Shown: positions 58,501 to 64,000 of the stretch, piece after piece
How positions within the stretch are numbered: position 1 is the stretch's first letter
How the letters are laid out: the number at the start of each line of letters is the position of its first letter
Assembly (NCBI GenBank): GCA_037501455.1
Contig: CM074862.1
Span: forward strand, 85,521,501-85,585,500
Reading direction: 5' to 3'
Length of the DNA: 64,000 bases
Source of the DNA: Lantana camara
Lineage: Eukaryota; Streptophyta; Magnoliopsida; Lamiales; Verbenaceae
Position numbers and translations under genes: made by a program
Notes under the pieces: model-generated
What the model was told of the DNA's origin: nothing
The model's database searches: none
What the model saw: only the letters and a program-made list of their open reading frames with translations

Positions 58501-61500
58501 TGCACTTCAAGAATTTCCAACCACTTCAGTTTTGCTCCAACACCAAATCATTTTCCACTTTGCCACATTTAATTTCGGTCATTCCTAGACTCATGTAATC
58601 TGCTTTATTCCACCATTAAACAAAAGTTTTAACACTTTCATGAGAGGAAATCAAGAACCTTTTTATTTTGGTACCAAAGAACTTCCAGACTGGATCTAGT
58701 TTCCAGAAAATAACAGAAGAGCAACATTTTCTCAACACAAAATACAAAAAAAAAAAATTTTGCCACAGTTTGGTAGTTTACTCTTTTAGAAAACATATAA
58801 AACCATTTTCAAGGAACTTGCAAGAGTAAGTACAAGGATGAAAACCTCAAATAAAATATAATGGCACCTTTAATATGATTCCAACAGGAAGCAAGTATTC
58901 CCTCCCTTGTATCCTGAATAAGACGGAAGTAAGTCCTCCATGATTTGACCAATAGAAACTAAAGTCTACTGCATATTAAACACCTCACCAGAACCCAAGC
59001 CTTGCACTCCCGTTATTAAGGTAGTATAATTTAACAGTCACAGCTGACTGATCTTGCCGAACACATCTGAATGTTTAAGACCAAAAGAAACTATTATTGT
59101 ATACAAATTCATACACGAAAAAGGAACACTGAACATGCTAACGTTAAGAAAGGACCAATTTAGAAGCTTCAAGAAGCAGAATTTCAGGCCAACTTGAAGG
59201 AGTCTAAGATGAAGGCATAACCAACTTTAGTATATCCATATAGAATTGTAGGTAGTGAAAGCTCATGCATCTCTCTCTTTTTTCTAGTATTGCAAACCTT
59301 CATATAATGATATAATATATCCATATTTTGAAGTGTCAATCTAAATGAAGCCAGAAACCATGACAAAAAATAAAAGCTTCAAGAAGAGATCTTATCATCG
59401 TCTAGGCTGTTCCCACAAATATTTCAAATGTACAATGGATCCGCATAAACTAGCAGCAAGAAAGATTGCAAGCAATGACCGAACGCATATCTCATAGGTC
59501 ATATCATCCATATGATTAGAGGTAGCAGTTAGCACAAGTCAAACAACAGAGAGCTGTGAACATAGAAAAGAAATAGAACCTTATGACCATGGCCTTATCA
59601 GTATAGCCTTCACGCTTTTCACGAAAAGAATTCCGCACCGTGCCCATCGGCTAAGAGAAGAACACAAGCAGGTAAACATGCATAAGAATACAGTTTTTGA
59701 TTTAGCTATCGGTAGAGGAAATCATGTTGGAGATGCAGAGATATGGCTAATGCAAACAATATGTACTTACATAGTTTCTCTTTGGCAATATAAGGAGGCG
59801 AACAACTCTCTCAAGCCCATTCAAGATGAAGTATCTGAAGAAAATATAAAATTTAAACATGTTGAATACCACACTAATCAATGAAGAGGGAGAGAGGAGG
59901 GGGCTATCTCACCCTCCCATTTCTGAAGGCTCTTCTTTGTGTAAAACCAACTTTTTAGGATCCTTTGCATCTCTAAGGTGACAAAGTTTGGACTGCATAT
60001 ATAAGAAGCAATCATTAACCTAAGCCAGAAGAACATAAACAACTTCACTGAAAGTTGACTGCGACTGATTTGACTTTATACATATGTTTAAACTTTAGAC
60101 ATTAATTTAGAAATGCTTTCTCTTTGACTCATTACTTCCCCCTACCATGGTAATTCTTCTTGCTAAAAATTATGTCAATTGCTATCCTAATTTTCCAACA
60201 ATTTATTTTCAGCACTCGTGTGACTACTTCTAAGAAAATGGTAGTGCTCAGGAGAAGAGAGGTAAATGGGTTGATGAGGCCTAACAACTGCTCATCCTCA
60301 AATCAAATGTCCTAAAAGGCATAGGAAACAAGTTTCCGACCTCATTTTGACAACATCAAATATAGCAACAAATATGTTATACAATCTAAGCATAGATGTC
60401 TAAGATGCATAACTTAGTCATATTTACATCAACTCATCAAGTGAAAAACTAACACACAAAAGAGAACGATGTTGTATTTTAACTGATTTATATTTATTTT
60501 TCAGGGAAATGGGAATTATTTTCGAAATATTAATGACTACTGAAATGGAGTTTATTCAAACAACCTTCAAATAATCTTCCTAGCACACAATTATTTCTAG
60601 GTCAAACATCTTCTATTTTTCACTAGTTTCACCACATATATTACTATATTTTGCCATTTCATGGAAACTTGCTCAGGTTCAAATAGCTTGCTAGCTAGAC
60701 TGGTATGGGTAGAAAAAACACCCATTCTTAAAATTAACTCTGAAATTATAGCATAATCATTTTAGGGCGTATAATTTTAACTATGGCCATGCGGCATTCT
60801 GTTAGTTATTTCATCTTTAAGAGCTCCTTCCTAAGTTTACAGAAGTCAAGTACAATTAATAAATACTAGTTCCCACCAGTGGAGAATGGTATGATTATTA
60901 CCATTGAAATATCAGAATTATTTGACCAAATAAGCTGCCGTTCGAGGTTTCATGCAGGGAGGGCTAAGCAGTGAGAATATTAGAGGAACAAACTTTAAAG
61001 TTCACAAACCTTCAACATTATTGGAAACTGCCCAAAGTTAATTTTTTCTCTTACAGAGACTCCACCATCATACTGAAATTTGACATCCACCATCAACTTC
61101 CCTGAATACGAGAGTTTTGCTTGTCTACACTGCTCAGCCAGGCAAAAAAAAAAAAGCTTAATCTTCTCATTGCCCAAGTAAATGGTGTTGCTTCCAAAAT
61201 AAAGTGTACCTCAAAGGGATACAACGCATCAGCCATGGTTCTTGAAAAGCGTTCCTTTTGGGGAGGATATATTTCAGGATTTTCAAACCAAAGTATGTCA
61301 TAAGTCAAGGATAAACCCTCCATTAGACCAAATAATACTAGAGGCACTAACAGCAGTACTATCACATGCAGTTTTATACATTTCTATTGTCCATGCCAAA
61401 TAAGAGCTCAAGCCACACTTTAAAGCAGTAGTTAACAAAAGAATTTAGCCAAGCAATTGTTCACCGTAAATAAGAGATTTCATAGGGCCCAAGCAGGAAG

Positions 61501-62254
61501 TCAAAAAAGACTAGGCAAATTAAGTGGCGAAACACCAAAAAACAGAATATTTGCACCTAAATATAAAAAGGAATTTTAGAAAATGATGGAAGAAAGTAAG
61601 GAGACTCAAGTAAGAACGAAAACTATACATAAACTCCAGCAATTAAATTTCAATTCTAGATGCTTTCAGGAAATAAGAACGAAAGATATCATCTTTAATT
61701 CCAGAGGCAAAAGAAAGAAGGCAACAGAATATACAAATGCAACAGCATACTTACAAAAGAAAAACAAAAAATTTGATCAAACCAGTTCTAATTTTGAAAC
61801 TGAAAGACAAGTTGTATTCACCACAGATATTTAACTCAGACCAGACAATAAAAGAATCCCGAAATGCGCCCATAGAAAAACACCATTGGAACAAACACTA
61901 TTCAGCACATTAACAATTACCATTAGCGGACAATAAAATCTCAAATTAACCCAGAAGGGCGTACCCAATAATATTTCCTTCCAGGAACAAAATTACTCGT
62001 TTAACCAAAATTTATCACAGCAAAAGGATATTTCTAAGCTTCAAGTTGGAGAAGGAGTCGAAAACTTCCACTGGCTTGACGTTCATCAACATGGTCTCTA
62101 GTCCATACTCCACCATGTGGTCAAAGGAATCGATGTGATGCTTGAAAAGCTCTCGTAATGCTTCGTAGTCCTTCTCCTCCGCCAGGTGTGGCCGCCACAT
62201 CTTCCTCCCAGACCCTTTCCCCTGCTCCTCGTCCGTGTTGCTGTTTGCGGCCAT
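49520..62254 (-). CDS. NRPA2: DNA-directed RNA polymerase I second-largest subunit (27 exons, 1194 aa)
   Basis: Forms, with the largest subunit, the catalytic core of nucleolar RNA polymerase I, which makes the 45S pre-rRNA. The joined exons total 3585 nt including the stop and stay in frame throughout. Landmarks: [20 protein letters not shown] (about residues 508-527); KQTMG (728-732); GYDMEDAM (785-792), the acidic motif near the active-site metal in its Pol I form (Pol II has GYNQEDS); [12 protein letters not shown] (913-924); [18 protein letters not shown]; and a C-terminal zinc ribbon C1113/C1116 and C1151/C1154. The length is close to known plant NRPA2 (about 1180 aa). The start [14 protein letters not shown] is the only ATG in frame before the conserved [17 protein letters not shown]. 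The gene appears functional. Confidence 0.97.
49520..62254 (-). other. NRPA2: NRPA2 exon map
   Basis: Coding exons, 5' to 3' on the minus strand: 1 62254-62032; 2 61292-61210; 3 61129-61010; 4 59992-59913; 5 59834-59771; 6 59650-59580; 7 59066-58989; 8 58913-58868; 9 58411-58231; 10 58149-58097; 11 57834-57761; 12 57643-57526; 13 57048-56961; 14 56545-56430; 15 55988-55861; 16 55671-55592; 17 54888-54647; 18 54568-54404; 19 54257-54093; 20 53985-53911; 21 53164-53061; 22 52985-52910; 23 52830-52702; 24 52609-52472; 25 51769-51557; 26 50745-50494; 27 49942-49520. Each boundary was set by GT/AG sites and by continuity with the family sequence. Intron 1 is the exception (AT/AC). Stop is TGA at 49520-49522. 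Confidence 0.9.
61293..62031 (-). other. NRPA2: NRPA2 intron 1: U12-type AT-AC intron
   Basis: The donor on the minus strand is ATATCCTTTT (from 62031), the exact U12 AT-AC consensus. TCCTTGAC (61311-61304) fits the U12 branch site TTCCTTRAY, with the branch A at 61305, 12 nt before the AC acceptor (61294-61293). Joining there gives ...[16 protein letters not shown], with an isoleucine split across the junction, in line with family sequence. No GT-AG alternative keeps both frame and homology. Confidence 0.85.
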
Positions 62255-62375
62255 TGGAATGTAGAATTCTCACCAAAGCAATAAATGTACTGCGTGTGAA
62301 AGGTAGGAAGAAAACAGAAAAATGAAGTGCTAAGACACAAATAGCGAGGGAGAAGGCGGGAGAGTCTGTCAGGGT

Positions 62376-62384
62376 TTAGGGTTT
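62376..62384 (-). promoter_or_regulatory. Telo-box in the NRPA2 upstream region
   Basis: AAACCCTAA on the minus strand, within a longer AAACCCTAAACCCT run, about 120 bp upstream of the start codon. Telo-boxes are common in promoters or leaders of plant ribosomal-protein and ribosome-biogenesis genes, which suits a Pol I subunit. Confidence 0.65.
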
Positions 62385-62464
62385 AAGAGGGAAAAGGGGT
62401 GCAGCAGCAAGACGATGAAGTTGGTCAAACTATAATTTATATTAATAAATTTCAAAAATATATT

Positions 62465-64000
62465 TGACGTGGGCCGCCACGTGCACACGAGGTGGACCAG
62501 TGGTGGCCCGCCACGTGGTGCGATGACCAGTCAAACTCACCACTTGTACACCCGAGTCGGCCACCTGGATGGCCCGGATGGGGGAACTTCCCAAGTATGG
62601 GCCCTGGTCACACTGCAGCGTCGAGTCGACTCAACTGCGACAAGTCGATATATAATGGAGCTTTCCCCAAGACAAGTCGATTATTAATCGACAATGCAGT
62701 GCCCTAGTCGATCTTCTCTCGACTCACCCTTGGGCCCCACTCCTCCGCTCCAAGCATTTAATGAGCCTGACAAGCCGTACCAAGTAGCTGCAGCGCATTA
62801 AATGGGCCTGCAAACGGCACTATTCAATCATCATTACTCCCCAGGTATAAATACCCCCTTCATAAATGCTATTCCTAGGCATCATAAGTGCATTTATTAC
62901 GCCCAAACTACTCGAAAGGCTCTCAAAACCACTCGAAACTGACTTGGGCGTCGGAGTGCCGACAAAGGGATCACCCCTACCCGTCCTTTGCCGGTCCGTA
63001 GCTCACGTTTGCCACCCCATCTTGCAGGTCAACACCAAGTCGAGGACTTCCCTGTTACAAATTCTAAGTAGTCTAAGTCAACAATTTCAAGCCACGTCAG
63101 CCGCCCGAAATTCGACACGATCATTTTGGCGCCGTCTATGGGAATCTCTCGAACAAGAGCCTAACAAGGATGGAATTACGCAGTCACCGAACACTCGGGG
63201 CGGACGACCAGCTGGACGTCCCCAACAAAACAGTCGGTACAAGCCACCCGACGGCACCGCAAGGAGCGGACGCGCGAAACGCTCCCGTACCCATGGTGTA
63301 CGCATCCCCCCGACCTAGACGCGTACCTCGAGAAATGCCAAGCTGAGGCCGTCGCTGCGGCCGCAGTCTTCCCTGAGAAGCCGAGGGCCAGCCCTGCCAC
63401 ACCCTCTCCCGGCCAGTATTCGGCCTACTATGGGTCGCCTATGCATTACGGATATCCACCGCCTCCATGGGGTTATCACCCGCCCCCGGCGTACTACCAC
63501 CCTGAGGCATATGGCCCACCTCCACCTCCTAGCCCAGTCCAGGGGCAAGGGGCCAATAGCAGAAGGAGGCGGCGGCGCCTACCGAACTAGTGGTCGAGTC
63601 GGCAAGGTACCGTGGTAAGCGTCCTATCGGTCAAGTTAATGTAGAAGCCGACCCATCTAAGTCAAAGAGAAGGGAGGAAAACCAGGTGACTGTGCGCTCC
63701 TCCCGGGCCGGCAGTAGATCGGGAAGCTCATCTCGAAATAATAACGAGGAACAGCGGCCTAGAAACTCTGGTGTTTTCGACCGCCGGGGGCTAGGGTCAA
63801 TCCTGAAGCCCCCCGGCTGTCCAATCGAGGCTTTGTCGTGGGACGAAATGATCTACGGAACCAATTGCCCCACCGCGCAAAATCACCCCGCCGGCCCCAT
63901 AGGCCTCGATCTCCTCGCATCGACGAAGAGGGAGAGGGGTCTTACTCCGATCCCCCTCCCCCTCGTCAGGGCCGACGGGGCCATGACCGGAACCAGGATG
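62465..64000 (+). mobile_element. Tat/Ogre-type Gypsy element, 5' end only
   Basis: The 5' LTR is about 659 bp (62465 TGACGTGG to 63123 CACGATCA), with a TATA box (GTATAAATACC, 62846-62853). It is GC-rich, unlike the neighbouring DNA. Next is TGGCGCCGTCTATGGGA (63127-63143), a PBS typical of Tat/Ogre/Retand Gypsy elements. Gag-like sequence then runs to the window edge. The right LTR is outside, so target duplication and age cannot be assessed. The LTR start lies about 210 bp upstream of the NRPA2 ATG, in divergent orientation. Confidence 0.8.
63170..64000 (+). pseudogene. gag: Tat-type gag fragment, frame-shifted
   Basis: ATG at 63170 (MELRSHRTLGADDQLDVPNK) leads to a TGA at 63344. Before that stop, at about 63305, coding character moves to another frame: DLDAYLEKCQAEAVAAAAVF, then a P/Y-rich stretch such as YGSPMHYGYPPPPWGYHPPP, ending RRRRRRLPN at 63590. 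It then moves back to the first frame (YRGKRPIGQVNVEADPSKSK, ALSWDEMIYG) to the window end. The two shifts could be mutations or assembly errors. The fragment is too short to judge function. Confidence 0.55.

Noticed and set aside
62469..62707. Overlapping plus-strand ORFs near the NRPA2 5' end
   Set aside because: They fall in the GC-rich Tat LTR and lack protein-family character.

Overview
This is nuclear DNA of a flowering plant, probably a eudicot (species not determinable). The evidence is a 27-exon plant RNA polymerase I subunit gene, polygalacturonase-inhibitor genes, AT-rich spacers and dense Copia and Gypsy LTR retrotransposons with MITEs. Only two host protein genes look intact. NRPA2 (RNA polymerase I second-largest subunit) lies on the minus strand at 49520-62254. 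A PGIP gene lies on the minus strand at 47546-48529. Layout: 0.1-0.9 kb holds an unidentified broken reading frame with short tandem repeats. 1-18 kb is a decayed local duplication whose units each carry a minus-strand monosaccharide-transporter (STP-like) pseudogene. Unit 1 is split by a solo LTR. Unit 2 is split by a rearranged Copia fragment and a MULE-like MITE. Unit 3 is split by a 6.6-kb Copia element (10710-17348) with identical LTRs and a 5-bp target duplication. 18-23 kb is AT-rich spacer with two hAT-like MITEs and an Athila-type solo LTR (20950-22424). 23.3-34.0 kb is one full-length, very young Athila-like Gypsy element with 1469-bp LTRs and four nonsense codons. 34-37 kb holds more MITE sequence and a frameshifted PGIP pseudogene. 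37.7-44.2 kb holds a truncated Copia pol abutting a 4.7-kb palindrome made of two LTRs in opposite orientation. 46.3-47.1 kb is an 852-bp hAT-like MITE. The window ends in a GC-rich Tat/Ogre-type Gypsy 5' LTR and gag start, inserted about 210 bp upstream of the NRPA2 start codon. How the parts relate: NRPA2 is a housekeeping gene for rRNA synthesis, and its upstream region has a telo-box typical of ribosome-biogenesis genes. The intact PGIP encodes a secreted leucine-rich-repeat inhibitor of microbial polygalacturonases; its 35-37 kb duplicate is dead. The rest records successive transposon insertion. The observations most worth follow-up are the AT-AC (U12-type) first intron of NRPA2, whose ends are fixed by protein continuity, and the long leader of the young Copia element. 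That leader has a cluster of MSA-like (MYB3R) motifs next to a second TATA box, repeated small hairpins and a 53-codon two-helix membrane ORF. Exon boundaries, LTR ends and target duplications were read by eye; no database search was possible.
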